Shown here: positions 6,098 to 13,794 of the stretch, one piece after another
How positions within the stretch are numbered: position 1 is the first letter of the stretch
Layout: every line of letters begins with the position of its first letter
Assembly (NCBI GenBank): GCA_910583815.1
Contig: CAJTZB010000041.1
Location: 1-16,635, forward strand
DNA from: an uncultured Lachnospiraceae bacterium
GTDB lineage: Bacteria; Bacillota; Clostridia; Lachnospirales; Lachnospiraceae
Length of the DNA stretch: 16,635 bases
Direction: 5' to 3'
Translations under genes and position numbers: made by a program
Notes under the pieces: model-generated
Databases searched by the model: none
Told to the model about the DNA's origin: nothing
The model's input: only the letters and a program-made list of their open reading frames with translations

Positions 6098-7426
6098 TTA
6101 AGTTTTCACAAGCTTCCGCATCAGCAGAAGGCTCAGTAAATTTGGGATTGCCATCAGTGCATTTAAGAAATCGCATAGTTCCCAGACAAGGCGCAGAGAG
6201 AGCTGAGAACCAACAAAAATCATAAATATGTAGCAGAGGCGGTAGGTAACTGTTCCGGATGATCCGAACAGATACTCTGCCGCTTTTTCGCCAAAAAAGG
6301 ACCAGCCAATCAGTGTTGCGATAGCGAAAGCGATAATAGCGATGCCAAGCAGGGTGTCTCCGGCAAACGGCAATGTAGAAAAGGCAGCTGCGGTGTAGTC
6401 TCCTGCGGTGCGTCCCAAAAAGAGAGAAGGCTGTTTTAAGTAGGTACTGACAATTACAAGCCCGGTAATGCCGCACATAACAACCGTGTCCCAGAATGTT
6501 GCACTCATCATAACAAGAGACTGCGTTTCCGGCTTGCTGACGGCGGAACTGGCGGCGGCAATCGGTGCAGAACCAAGGCCGGCTTCATTGGTAAACAGGC
6601 CGCGTGCGATGCCGTAGCGTGCGGCAAGCAGGAAGGAGCTTCCTAAAATTCCACCAGTAACAGAACGGAAGGAGAATGCAGATTTTATAATGAGTACAAG
6701 GGCATCCCATAAGAAATCCCAATTGATGACAAGAAGGACGCCGCAAGCAGCAAGATAGAAAACGCCCATGCAAGGCACGAGAAGGCTGCAGATATTTCCG
6801 ATGGATTTTGCTCCGCCAAGCAGAACCAGCCCGACAATGCCGGCACAAAGAAGCCCAACCGGAAAAAGTGGCAAGTCCCAAAGGGAGGTTGTAGCTTCGG
6901 TGACAGCGCGTGCCTGTGTAGAGCAACCGACTCCAAAGGAAGCAGCAAGCGTAAAATAGCAGAACAGCCTTGCCATGCCTTTGCGGTGCAGCCCATCTTC
7001 CCAGACATACATAGGGCCGCCCAGATACGAGCCGTTTGGCTGTTTTTTACGGAAATGGATGCCAAGGTAGCATTCGGCATAGGAGGTTGCCATGCCAAGG
7101 ACTCCGGTAATCCAGCACCAGAACACCGCGCCGGGACCGCCATAGGCAATGGCTGTTGAGACACCGACAATATTTCCAGTGCCAAGTGTTGCAGCAAGCA
7201 AAGTTGCAAGAGAGGCAAAGCGGCTCATATCGCCTGCACCGCTTTCTTTACGGAGCGAGAGTTTTAAGGCGTGTGGCAGCTTTCGCTGGATAAACCTTGT
7301 GTGGAGGGTAAAATACAGATGAACAAACAAAAGAAATAAAAGAACCGGGCCGCCCCATAAAAATGCGTTGATGTGTTCCAAAACAGAAAGCATGGCAGTA
7401 CTGCGGCAAAGACCGCCCTCCCTCAT
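6098..7426 (-). CDS. AGCS-family sodium:amino-acid (alanine/glycine) symporter
   Basis: This 442-residue multi-helix membrane protein belongs to the alanine-or-glycine:cation symporter family (AlsT/DagA/AgcS). Family marks are ATLLAATLGTGNIVGVSTAI (about 75-94), GGPGAVFWCW, SYLGGPMYVWEDGL, and the signature ARGLFTNEAGLGSAP followed by IAAASS. It imports a small neutral amino acid with sodium; which one is not readable. The start is uncertain. ATG 7426 has no visible ribosome site, and the internal ATG at 7393 (MLSVLEHINAFLWGGP) matches the usual family N-terminus better but also lacks a well-spaced site. The longest form is given. The gene is monocistronic, with its own terminator downstream and a divergent gene upstream. 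Some family members are controlled by glycine riboswitches, but I see none here. At 442 residues it is slightly shorter than many members (450-490). Confidence 0.94.
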   Translation of the reverse strand: MREGGLCRSTAMLSVLEHINAFLWGGPVLLFLLFVHLYFTLHTRFIQRKLPHALKLSLRKESGAGDMSRFASLATLLAATLGTGNIVGVSTAIAYGGPGAVFWCWITGVLGMATSYAECYLGIHFRKKQPNGSYLGGPMYVWEDGLHRKGMARLFCYFTLAASFGVGCSTQARAVTEATTSLWDLPLFPVGLLCAGIVGLVLLGGAKSIGNICSLLVPCMGVFYLAACGVLLVINWDFLWDALVLIIKSAFSFRSVTGGILGSSFLLAARYGIARGLFTNEAGLGSAPIAAASSAVSKPETQSLVMMSATFWDTVVMCGITGLVIVSTYLKQPSLFLGRTAGDYTAAAFSTLPFAGDTLLGIAIIAFAIATLIGWSFFGEKAAEYLFGSSGTVTYRLCYIFMIFVGSQLSLRLVWELCDFLNALMAIPNLLSLLLMRKLVKT

Positions 7427-7548
7427 CTTGTTAGTTACAGCGTATGTGAAGAGGAGAGGGTTTATGACATTGCAGCATGTTCTTTGTATCTCTTGGCAGA
7501 TACATTAACGCCAGCCTTTATGTTGTTGCTTTATAAGGAGATTTCCGC

Positions 7549-7577
7549 TTGTATAAAAAGTTAAATCATGCTATAAT
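7549..7577 (+). promoter_or_regulatory. Sigma-A-type promoter of the degenerate GGDEF gene
   Basis: TTGTAT (7549-7554) is 17 bases from a perfect TATAAT (7572-7577). The predicted start near 7584 leaves a leader of about 90 bases that holds the hairpin and shared motif at 7629-7658. Confidence 0.7.
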
Positions 7578-7628
7578 ACCTTCAATAAACTAAGAAATAA
7601 GAGATAGTTTAGCGCATATTCACTGCAG

Positions 7629-7658
7629 TGTGGAGATAGTATCCGTATATCAATACTA
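7629..7658 (+). promoter_or_regulatory. Leader hairpin with motif shared with the tig leader
   Basis: TGTGGAGATAGTATCCG (7629-7645) recurs at 10303-10318 with one base fewer. Within it TAGTAT (7637-7642) pairs with ATACTA (7653-7658) around a 10-base loop, just before the ribosome site of the GGDEF gene. The role is unknown. Confidence 0.35.
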
Positions 7659-7675
7659 GGAAAAGGAAACAGACC

Positions 7676-8797
7676 ATGAGTGCTGTCAAAGCAAAAACAA
7701 AAAAAGAAAGAATGCTCCGGGCGGCTGTTTCTGCCGGAAATATGCAGCGCTGTTTTTACAGCGCGCTTCTTTTTGCTCTTAGCACGCCTATGGTGCTGTT
7801 TTTGCTTTTATTTGGACTGTCTGCAGAAGAATTCAAGCCATTTGTGATTCCGGCCGTATTTTTTGCAGTATTTGCAGTAGCGTCTGCCTGTTTCCTGTTT
7901 CATGTGATGAAACAGAAAGCAAAACGGTATTTTAGTATAGTGAGCAGTGCCTATACTATACTTCTTATGACATATCTGATCTGCCTTGCCAGGATTCAGT
8001 ATAAACAGAGTGGAGAATTGCTGCTCTTTTATGCAGCGGTGCTTGTCGGAGCCTATGTGCTTCATACATCGCTCAGCCAATATGCAGTGTTATGTGTGTT
8101 GGAGCTTTTAGGGCTGCTTTTTGTGGTAGCTGCTGCTGGAGAGGTCAGTATTGGCTCATTTATGGTTGTTCTGTTTGTCTTTTTGTTTGCATTTCTTCTT
8201 TCTAGGGAATGCTATCAGACAAAATGCAGGGCGTTGTCTGTTTTACAAGAGCCAAGAGCTTTGATGGCGGAGGCAGAAAAAGACTTCCTCACCGGGCTGC
8301 TAAACCGAAAAGGATTAGAACGTGCAGTACAGCCTCTTTGGGACAGATGTGTGAAAAATGGAGAACTGGTTGCCATAATGTTAATCAATATTGATGATTT
8401 CCGTCAATATAACGAAAGATTTGGGCATGTAGAGGGTGACGTCTATGTTCGCCATGTTGCGGATTCTATTAGGAGGACGGTGCGTGGAAAGGCAGTGACG
8501 GCGCGTGTAGACGGAGGGAACTTTTTTGTTTTTGCAGGAGGAATGCCAAAGCAGGAATTGTTAGAATTGGCAGAATCCATTCGGACAAATGTAGAGAGAC
8601 TGCAGCTTCCACATGCGGCATGGGGCATGGCACTTACAGCCAGCATTGGCATAGGAGCAGAAAGGGCAGGAGAGGATTCTTCTTTCCTCAGGCTTTATAA
8701 AAGTGCGGATACTATGCTTTCTCAGGCAAAGAGAGAAGGAAAAAACCGTGTGGAAAGCAATTTCCGGCGAGGAGAGAAATATCATAAAATAGGCTAG
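7676..8797 (+). CDS. Six-helix membrane protein with degenerate GGDEF domain
   Basis: The protein has 373 residues. The first half has six predicted membrane helices (about 27-48, 57-77, 87-105, 113-131, 135-153 and 158-176) with no known sensor motif. The second half (about 200-360) is clearly a GGDEF fold: DFLTGLLNRKGLE, then NIDDFRQYNERFGHVEGD, ending in TASIGIGAE and ADTMLSQAKREGKNRV. The active-site loop reads DGGNF (279-283) instead of GGDEF, so the third-position acid is Gly and the fourth-position Glu is Asn. The upstream metal-binding Asp is also changed (N238 in NIDDF), and no RxxD inhibitory site is present. Established knowledge says these acids bind the metals needed for c-di-GMP synthesis, so I infer an inactive cyclase that may act as a nucleotide sensor or partner protein. 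The ATG at 7676 follows AAAAGGAAA. glmM lies 59 bases downstream and could be co-transcribed. Confidence 0.9.
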   Translation: MSAVKAKTKKERMLRAAVSAGNMQRCFYSALLFALSTPMVLFLLLFGLSAEEFKPFVIPAVFFAVFAVASACFLFHVMKQKAKRYFSIVSSAYTILLMTYLICLARIQYKQSGELLLFYAAVLVGAYVLHTSLSQYAVLCVLELLGLLFVVAAAGEVSIGSFMVVLFVFLFAFLLSRECYQTKCRALSVLQEPRALMAEAEKDFLTGLLNRKGLERAVQPLWDRCVKNGELVAIMLINIDDFRQYNERFGHVEGDVYVRHVADSIRRTVRGKAVTARVDGGNFFVFAGGMPKQELLELAESIRTNVERLQLPHAAWGMALTASIGIGAERAGEDSSFLRLYKSADTMLSQAKREGKNRVESNFRRGEKYHKIG

Positions 8798-8816
8798 CAT
8801 CTGTACACTGACGCTA
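8796..8816. repeat. Intergenic 21-base element, copy 2
   Basis: This copy differs from 4586-4606 by one base (T at 8809). It begins inside the stop codon of the GGDEF gene. CTAGCATC (8794-8801) and GACGCTAG (8810-8817) form an 8-bp stem with one mismatch around an 8-base loop, so it can fold as RNA. No T-run follows, so it is not a standard terminator. Confidence 0.6.
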
Positions 8817-8856
8817 GTATCATATTATATATTAAGAAAAGGAAAAGGGAACAGAA

Positions 8857-10212
8857 ATGGGTAAGTATTTTGGAACAGATGGCTTCCGTGGAGAAGCAAA
8901 TGAGGATTTGACAGTAGAACATGCTTATAAGGTAGGACGTTTTCTTGGATACTATTATGGAAAAAACCACAGGCCAAAGGTTGTAATCGGAAAGGATACA
9001 AGGCGTTCCAGTTATATGTTTGAGTATTCGCTTGTAGCGGGACTGACAGCAAGCGGTGCAGATGTCTATCTGCTTCATGTAACAACAACACCTAGTGTTT
9101 CTTATGTAGTAAAAAGTGAGGGGTTTGACTGCGGTATTATGATTACTGCCAGCCATAATCCGTTTTATGACAATGGCATTAAGGTAATTAACGGTGGCGG
9201 TTATAAACTGGAGGCAGATGTAGAAGCACAGATTGAGGCATATTTGGACGGCGAGATGCCGGAGATTCCGCTTGCAAAGAAAGAAAATATCGGAAGAACG
9301 GTAGATTATGCAATGGGAAGGCATCGCTATATTGGTTATCTGATTTCGCTTGCAACACGTTCTTTCCAAGATATGAAGGTCGGGCTTGACCTTGCGAATG
9401 GATCTGCAACGACCGTCGCAAAAGGTGTCTTTGATGCACTTGGTGCTAAAACCTATGTTATGGGCAGTGAGCCAAACGGCTTAAATATCAATATGGACTG
9501 TGGCTCTACGCATATCGAGCAGCTGAAGGAATTTGTAAAACAGAATGGGCTTCAGGTCGGATTTGCCTACGATGGGGATGCAGACCGCTGTCTTGCAGTA
9601 GATGAAAATGGGAATGTGATAGATGGTGACAAAATACTCTATCTTTGCAGCATCTACATGAAAGAACGCGGAGAGCTGAACAACAACACGGTCGTAACAA
9701 CTGTAATGTCCAATATGGGTCTTTATAAGGCGTTGGAGCAGGAAGGCATTTCCTATGAACAGACGGCAGTCGGGGACAAATATGTGTTTGAGAATATGAT
9801 GGCAAACCATCACTCGCTTGGCGGAGAAAATTCAGGACACATTATCTTCAGCAAACATGCAATGACCGGGGACGGAGTTCTCACTTCTTTAAAGATTATG
9901 GAAGTTATTCTGGAAAAGAAGCAGCCGCTTTCTGAGCTTGTGAAAGGGATGGAGACTTACCCGCAGCTCCTGAAGAATGTCCGTGTAAAGAATAAAAAGG
10001 AAGCAAGAGAGGATATGGCAGTGCAGCAGGCAGTGAAAGCAGCGGAAGAGCTGCTTGGCAGCGAGGGAAGGGTGCTGCTTAGGGAAAGCGGCACAGAACC
10101 GGTTCTGCGTGTAATGGCGGAAGCAAAGAGTGAAGAGCTTTGTGTGCAGGCTGTAGATGGTATTATAGAAGCGCTTATAGCGGCAGGGCATATATCAGAT
10201 GTGGCGAAATAA
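8857..10212 (+). CDS. glmM: Phosphoglucosamine mutase
   Basis: This 451-residue cytoplasmic enzyme converts glucosamine-6-phosphate to glucosamine-1-phosphate, the step before GlmU in UDP-GlcNAc and peptidoglycan synthesis. Family marks appear in order: GKYFGTDGFRGEAN at the N-terminus, the phosphoserine loop ITASHNP with Ser99, the metal-binding loop DGDADR (239-244), the sugar-binding loop GGENSGH (322-328) and the phosphate-binding loop RESGTEP (409-415). GTDGFRG and the length favour GlmM over phosphomannomutase or phosphoglucomutase. The ATG at 8857 is preceded by AAAAGGAAAAGGGA. No clear promoter lies in the 59-base gap after the GGDEF gene, so it may be read from the promoter at 7549. 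In many Firmicutes glmM follows cdaA and ybbR; here that neighbourhood is absent and a degenerate GGDEF gene lies upstream. Confidence 0.97.
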   Translation: MGKYFGTDGFRGEANEDLTVEHAYKVGRFLGYYYGKNHRPKVVIGKDTRRSSYMFEYSLVAGLTASGADVYLLHVTTTPSVSYVVKSEGFDCGIMITASHNPFYDNGIKVINGGGYKLEADVEAQIEAYLDGEMPEIPLAKKENIGRTVDYAMGRHRYIGYLISLATRSFQDMKVGLDLANGSATTVAKGVFDALGAKTYVMGSEPNGLNINMDCGSTHIEQLKEFVKQNGLQVGFAYDGDADRCLAVDENGNVIDGDKILYLCSIYMKERGELNNNTVVTTVMSNMGLYKALEQEGISYEQTAVGDKYVFENMMANHHSLGGENSGHIIFSKHAMTGDGVLTSLKIMEVILEKKQPLSELVKGMETYPQLLKNVRVKNKKEAREDMAVQQAVKAAEELLGSEGRVLLRESGTEPVLRVMAEAKSEELCVQAVDGIIEALIAAGHISDVAK

Positions 10213-10264
10213 AGCCACAGGTTGTCAATTGTGCGTGATTGGCATGCAGGACTAAAAATAATTG

Positions 10265-10293
10265 TGGAAATTTTGTGAAAAGCGTGATATACT
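10265..10293 (+). promoter_or_regulatory. Extended -10 promoter of the tig operon
   Basis: The extended -10 TGATATACT (10285-10293) lies 17 bases after a weak -35, TGGAAA (10265-10270). The predicted start is near 10300, giving a leader of about 67 bases. Confidence 0.6.
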
Positions 10294-10302
10294 GTGAAGT
10301 AT

Positions 10303-10341
10303 TGTGGAGTAGTATCCGAAGAAACGAAAGCTTTAGGATAC
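10303..10341 (+). promoter_or_regulatory. Structured leader of the tig operon
   Basis: The transcript should open with TGTGGAGTAGTATCCG (10303-10318), nearly the motif at 7629-7645. GTATCC (10312-10317) pairs with GGATAC (10336-10341), with an inner AAG/CTT, just before the AAGGAGG ribosome site at 10351. It could be an mRNA-stabilising or regulatory 5' hairpin. Confidence 0.4.
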
Positions 10342-10366
10342 GGCAGATATAAGGAGGAAACGTTAC

Positions 10367-11653
10367 ATGAGCTGTAAGGTAGAGAATCTCGAAAAGAACA
10401 TGGCAAAACTTACAATTGAAGTAAGTGCAGAAGAGTTTGAAGCAGCATTGGAGAAAGCTTATCAGAAAAATAAGAATAAAATCAGTGTACAGGGCTTCCG
10501 TAAAGGAAAAGCTCCAAGAAACATTATTGAAAAGATGTATGGCGCAGGCGTATTTTATGAAGATGCAGCAAATGAGGTAATGCCGGAGGCATACGAAAAA
10601 GCAGCCAAGGAAAGCGGACTTGATATTGTTTCCAGACCGGAAATTGATGTAGTGCAGATTGAAAAAGGTCAGCCTTTTATTTTTACGGCAGAGGTAGCCG
10701 TAAAGCCGGAAGTTGAGCTTGGCGAGTACAAAGGCATTGAGGTAGAGAAGAAGGAAATCGAAGTAACGGAAGAGGAAATTACAGCAGAACTGGATAAGGT
10801 TCGCGAGCAGAATTCTCGTATGGTGACGATTGACGGCAGAGCGGTAGAAAACGGCGATATTGCGGTGATTGACTACGAAGGCTTCTGTGACGGTGTTCCG
10901 TTTGAAGGCGGCAAGGCAGAAGGACACAGCCTGGAAATCGGCTCCCATTCCTTTATTGATACTTTTGAAGAGCAGCTGATTGGCAAGAATATTGGTGATG
11001 AGACAGAGGTTCATGTGACGTTCCCGACCGAGTACCATGCAGCCGAGCTGGCAGGAAAGCCTGCAATGTTCAAAGTAAAGATTAACGAAATCAAAGTCAA
11101 GGAACTGCCAGAGCTGGATGATGACTTTGCACAGGATGTTTCCGAATTTGATACATTGGATGAATACAAAGCAGATGTTAAGGCAACACTTACAGCGAAC
11201 AAGGAAAAAGCTGCCAAGTCCGAAAAGGAAGATGCTGTTATTGCAAAGATTGTGGAAAATGCGAAAATGGAAATTCCTCAGCCAATGATTGATAACACAG
11301 TACGCCAGATGGCAGAAGAATTTGCGCAGAGAATCCAGTCTCAGGGACTTTCTCTTGATCAGTACTTTAAGTTTACCGGCATGAACGCAAATAGTTTTAT
11401 GGAAAACTTAAAACCGCAGGCATTAAAGAGAATCCAGAGCAGGCTTGTGTTGGAGGCTGTTGTCAAAGCGGAGAATATTGCAGCAACCGAAGAAGAGCTT
11501 GGCAAGGAAATGGAAAATATGGCGCAGATGTACCAGATGGAGCTTGACAAGTTAAAGGAACTGGTTGGCGAAGAGGAGAGGGAAATGATGCTTCAGGATA
11601 TTGCTGTCCAGAAAGCAATTGACCTTGTAACGGATGCAGCAGTAGAAAAATAA
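10367..11653 (+). CDS. tig: Trigger factor (ribosome-associated chaperone and prolyl isomerase)
   Basis: This 428-residue protein binds the ribosome at the exit tunnel and shields emerging chains. Its three domains are visible. The N-terminal ribosome-binding domain (about 1-130) carries the signature [12 protein letters not shown]. The FKBP-like isomerase domain (about 150-240) runs from [15 protein letters not shown] through [15 protein letters not shown] to [11 protein letters not shown]. The C-terminal helical arms (about 245-428) are rich in Glu, Lys and Gln. The length is normal for the family. The ATG at 10367 has a strong AAGGAGG 9 bases upstream. It is the first gene of a tight tig-clpP-clpX operon, with 22 bases to the clpP start used here. 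The order is conserved in many bacteria. Confidence 0.97.
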   Translation: MSCKVENLEKNMAKLTIEVSAEEFEAALEKAYQKNKNKISVQGFRKGKAPRNIIEKMYGAGVFYEDAANEVMPEAYEKAAKESGLDIVSRPEIDVVQIEKGQPFIFTAEVAVKPEVELGEYKGIEVEKKEIEVTEEEITAELDKVREQNSRMVTIDGRAVENGDIAVIDYEGFCDGVPFEGGKAEGHSLEIGSHSFIDTFEEQLIGKNIGDETEVHVTFPTEYHAAELAGKPAMFKVKINEIKVKELPELDDDFAQDVSEFDTLDEYKADVKATLTANKEKAAKSEKEDAVIAKIVENAKMEIPQPMIDNTVRQMAEEFAQRIQSQGLSLDQYFKFTGMNANSFMENLKPQALKRIQSRLVLEAVVKAENIAATEEELGKEMENMAQMYQMELDKLKELVGEEEREMMLQDIAVQKAIDLVTDAAVEK

Positions 11654-11675
11654 GACAGAAGGCATGGAGGTCAGT

Positions 11676-12257
11676 ATGAGTTTAGTACCTTATGTAATAG
11701 AGCAGACAAGCAAGGGAGAACGTTCTTATGATATTTATTCCCGTCTGTTAAAGGACAGAATTATTTTCCTTGGAGAAGAAGTAAATGACGTGACAGCAAG
11801 CTTGGTTGTTGCCCAGCTTTTGTTTCTTGAAGCGGAGGATCCGAAAAAGGACATCAACCTCTATATCAACAGCCCGGGCGGTTCTGTTACCGCGGGTATG
11901 GCAATCTATGACACAATGCAGTTCATTAAGTGTGATGTTTCCACTATCTGCATCGGCATGGCAGCCAGCATGGGAGCTTTCCTGCTTGCAGGAGGTACGA
12001 AGGGCAAGCGCCTGATTCTTCCAAACGCCGAAGTTATGATTCATCAGCCTTCCGGTGGTGCGAAAGGGCAGGCAACCGACATCAAGATTGTTGCAGACAA
12101 CATTTTAAAGACAAAGAGAAAATTAAATGAGATTCTGGCTGCCAATACCGGCAAGCCGATTGAAGTAATTGAAGTAGACACCGAGCGCGACAACTATATG
12201 ACGGCAGAAGAAGCAGTTGCATACGGTTTGGTGGATTCAGTCATTACTCAAAGATAA
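11676..12257 (+). CDS. clpP: ATP-dependent Clp protease proteolytic subunit
   Basis: From ATG 11676 the protein has 193 residues. The serine-protease triad falls at the expected places: Ser98 in GMAASMG, His123 in MIHQP and Asp172 in DTERDNYM. The oligomer and substrate-groove motif [12 protein letters not shown] is also present. It forms the double-heptamer chamber that degrades proteins unfolded by ClpX. I prefer 11676 over the in-frame ATG at 11664 because GGAGG (11666-11670) lies 5 bases before 11676 and [11 protein letters not shown] is the standard N-terminus; the upstream ATG is part of that ribosome site. The gene lies between tig and clpX in one operon. No active-site residue is missing. 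Confidence 0.97.
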   Translation: MSLVPYVIEQTSKGERSYDIYSRLLKDRIIFLGEEVNDVTASLVVAQLLFLEAEDPKKDINLYINSPGGSVTAGMAIYDTMQFIKCDVSTICIGMAASMGAFLLAGGTKGKRLILPNAEVMIHQPSGGAKGQATDIKIVADNILKTKRKLNEILAANTGKPIEVIEVDTERDNYMTAEEAVAYGLVDSVITQR

Positions 12258-12275
12258 TAGTTGGGGGTAATATCT

Positions 12276-13574
12276 GTGAAATCAGAGGACAAAAATGCGC
12301 TTTGTTGCTCCTTCTGTGGCAAACGGCAGGGACAGGTACATCTGTTTGCGGGCAAGGACAATGTATATATTTGCAATGAATGCGTAACGACCTGCGCAGA
12401 AATCATGGATGAAGAAGAATTAGAAGTTACCGGCGCGGACTATGCGGATGGCAAGGGTATCAACCTGCTTAAGCCAAAGGAAATCAAAGAGTTTCTGGAT
12501 CAATATGTCATTGGTCAGGACGAGGCCAAAAAAGTTTTGGCAGTCGCTGTATACAACCACTATAAGCGAGTGCTTTCTGTAGCAAGCTCAGATGTGGAGC
12601 TGCAGAAGAGCAATATTTTAATGCTTGGCCCTACCGGTTCCGGAAAGACCTATCTGGCGCAGACGCTTGCAAGGCTTTTAAATGTTCCGTTTGCCATTGC
12701 GGATGCCACAGCGCTTACAGAGGCAGGTTATGTCGGTGAGGATGTAGAAAATATCCTGTTAAAGATTATTCAGGCTGCGGATTATGAAATTGAGCGGGCA
12801 GAATATGGTATTATCTATATTGATGAAATTGACAAAATTACAAGAAAGTCTGAAAACACATCCATTACTCGTGATGTTTCCGGAGAAGGCGTACAGCAGG
12901 CACTATTAAAGATTCTGGAAGGAACGGTTGCAGCCGTACCGCCGCAGGGTGGCAGAAAGCATCCGCATCAGGACTTTATTCAGATTGATACAACTAATAT
13001 TCTGTTTATCTGCGGAGGTGCTTTTGATGGCCTTGAAAAAATCGTAGAGAGCAGAATCGGGCAGAGGGCCATCGGCTTTCAGGCAGAGCTTTATGAAGCA
13101 GACAAAAAGAATATTGGTGAACTGTTCCGTCAGGTGATGCCGCAGGATTTGGTGAAATTCGGGCTGATACCGGAGTTTATTGGGCGTACACCGGTGCATG
13201 TGGCACTTGATATGTTAGACGAGGACGCACTTGTCAGCATTTTAAAGGAGCCCAAAAATGCTTTGGTGAAACAGTATCAAAAACTGTTCGCATTGGACGG
13301 AGTTGAGCTGGAGTTTGACGAAGACGCACTGCGTGTACTTGCAAAGAGGGCTTTGGAATATAAAACCGGTGCGAGAGGGCTTCGCTCTATTGTAGAAGGA
13401 GTGCTGCTTGATACGATGTATCAGGTGCCTTCTGATGAAACAATTTTAAAATGTATTGTAACAAAAGAAGCTGCTGAAGGGACGGAACGGCCGAACTTGC
13501 TTGTCTCAGATGGTTCCCAGAAAAAATATGGGAGCAGCAGACGAATGGCAGAGAAAAATGATGAAATAGCCTAG
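12276..13574 (+). CDS. clpX: ATP-dependent Clp protease ATP-binding subunit ClpX
   Basis: From GTG 12276 the protein has 432 residues. The N-terminal zinc-binding domain has paired cysteines CSFC and CNEC. The AAA+ core follows with Walker A GPTGSGKT, pore loop GYVGEDVE, Walker [11 protein letters not shown], the RKH region ([10 protein letters not shown]) and the ClpP-docking IGF loop (GQRAIGFQ). The arginine and sensor region [10 protein letters not shown] lies near the end. It unfolds tagged substrates and feeds them to ClpP, encoded 18 bases upstream. A TTG at 12261 is in frame, but the GGGGGT just after it (12263-12268) is well placed as the ribosome site for GTG 12276, and [14 protein letters not shown] fits the family start, so I use the GTG. 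The gene ends the tig operon or reads into lon through the gap that follows. Confidence 0.97.
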   Translation: MKSEDKNALCCSFCGKRQGQVHLFAGKDNVYICNECVTTCAEIMDEEELEVTGADYADGKGINLLKPKEIKEFLDQYVIGQDEAKKVLAVAVYNHYKRVLSVASSDVELQKSNILMLGPTGSGKTYLAQTLARLLNVPFAIADATALTEAGYVGEDVENILLKIIQAADYEIERAEYGIIYIDEIDKITRKSENTSITRDVSGEGVQQALLKILEGTVAAVPPQGGRKHPHQDFIQIDTTNILFICGGAFDGLEKIVESRIGQRAIGFQAELYEADKKNIGELFRQVMPQDLVKFGLIPEFIGRTPVHVALDMLDEDALVSILKEPKNALVKQYQKLFALDGVELEFDEDALRVLAKRALEYKTGARGLRSIVEGVLLDTMYQVPSDETILKCIVTKEAAEGTERPNLLVSDGSQKKYGSSRRMAEKNDEIA

Positions 13575-13645
13575 CAAGAAAGTGGCACAGTAGATTTGTG
13601 CGCAGATGCGTCTTGTGATGCAGATTTCTATAAGATGTAAGCAGG

Positions 13646-13682
13646 AACGGCACGCAATGCGTGTCGTTCGTTGTTCTTGTTT
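13646..13682 (+). terminator. Hairpin with U-rich tail after clpX, possible terminator
   Basis: AACGGCACGC (13646-13655) pairs with GCGTGTCGTT (13659-13668) as a 10-bp stem with one GU pair and a 3-base loop. A T-rich stretch (TTGTTCTTGTTT) follows. The tail overlaps the left arm of the next inverted repeat, so termination and the downstream element may interact. Confidence 0.5.
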
Positions 13683-13713
13683 CATAAGAAACCGTGTCCT
13701 ATGAAACAAGAAC
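13673..13713 (+). promoter_or_regulatory. Perfect 14-bp inverted repeat upstream of lon, candidate operator/promoter
   Basis: GTTCTTGTTTCATA (13673-13686) and TATGAAACAAGAAC (13700-13713) are perfect inverted repeats 13 bases apart. The arms contain a plausible -35 TTGTTT (13677-13682) and -10 TATGAA (13700-13705) with 17-base spacing. This suggests an operator overlapping a lon promoter, or an RNA hairpin. Within the left half, GTTTC-ATAA-GAAAC can form an alternative small hairpin. No CtsR or CIRCE consensus is present. Confidence 0.5.
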
Positions 13714-13794
13714 GCTCCGTGAGGACGGCATTGTGGCGGAATAGAAAAACGATGCAGGCGTGCTCACAATAGAAAAAAGGAGTGAACCGGAGAA

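Noticed and set aside
7427..7675. Possible glycine riboswitch before the AGCS symporter gene (minus strand)
   Set aside because: The expected conserved aptamer cores are absent in this gap on the minus strand.
8794..9369. Minus-strand open frame (191 codons) opposite glmM
   Set aside because: Cys-rich low-quality translation antisense to a well-conserved enzyme gene; no ribosome site or family resemblance.
10175..11038. Long open frame (287 codons) on the minus strand opposite tig
   Set aside because: The translation is rich in Cys, Phe and His with no domain pattern, and lies wholly across a strongly conserved gene. It is a by-product of tig codon bias.
13701..13775. 24-codon frame starting ATG at 13701, upstream of lon
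   Set aside because: No ribosome site, and the ATG is part of the inverted repeat arm. A leader peptide cannot be excluded but is not supported.
13575..13794. CtsR or CIRCE heat-shock operator upstream of lon
   Set aside because: Neither the GGTCAAA direct repeat nor the TTAGCACTC-N9-GAGTGCTAA palindrome is present.
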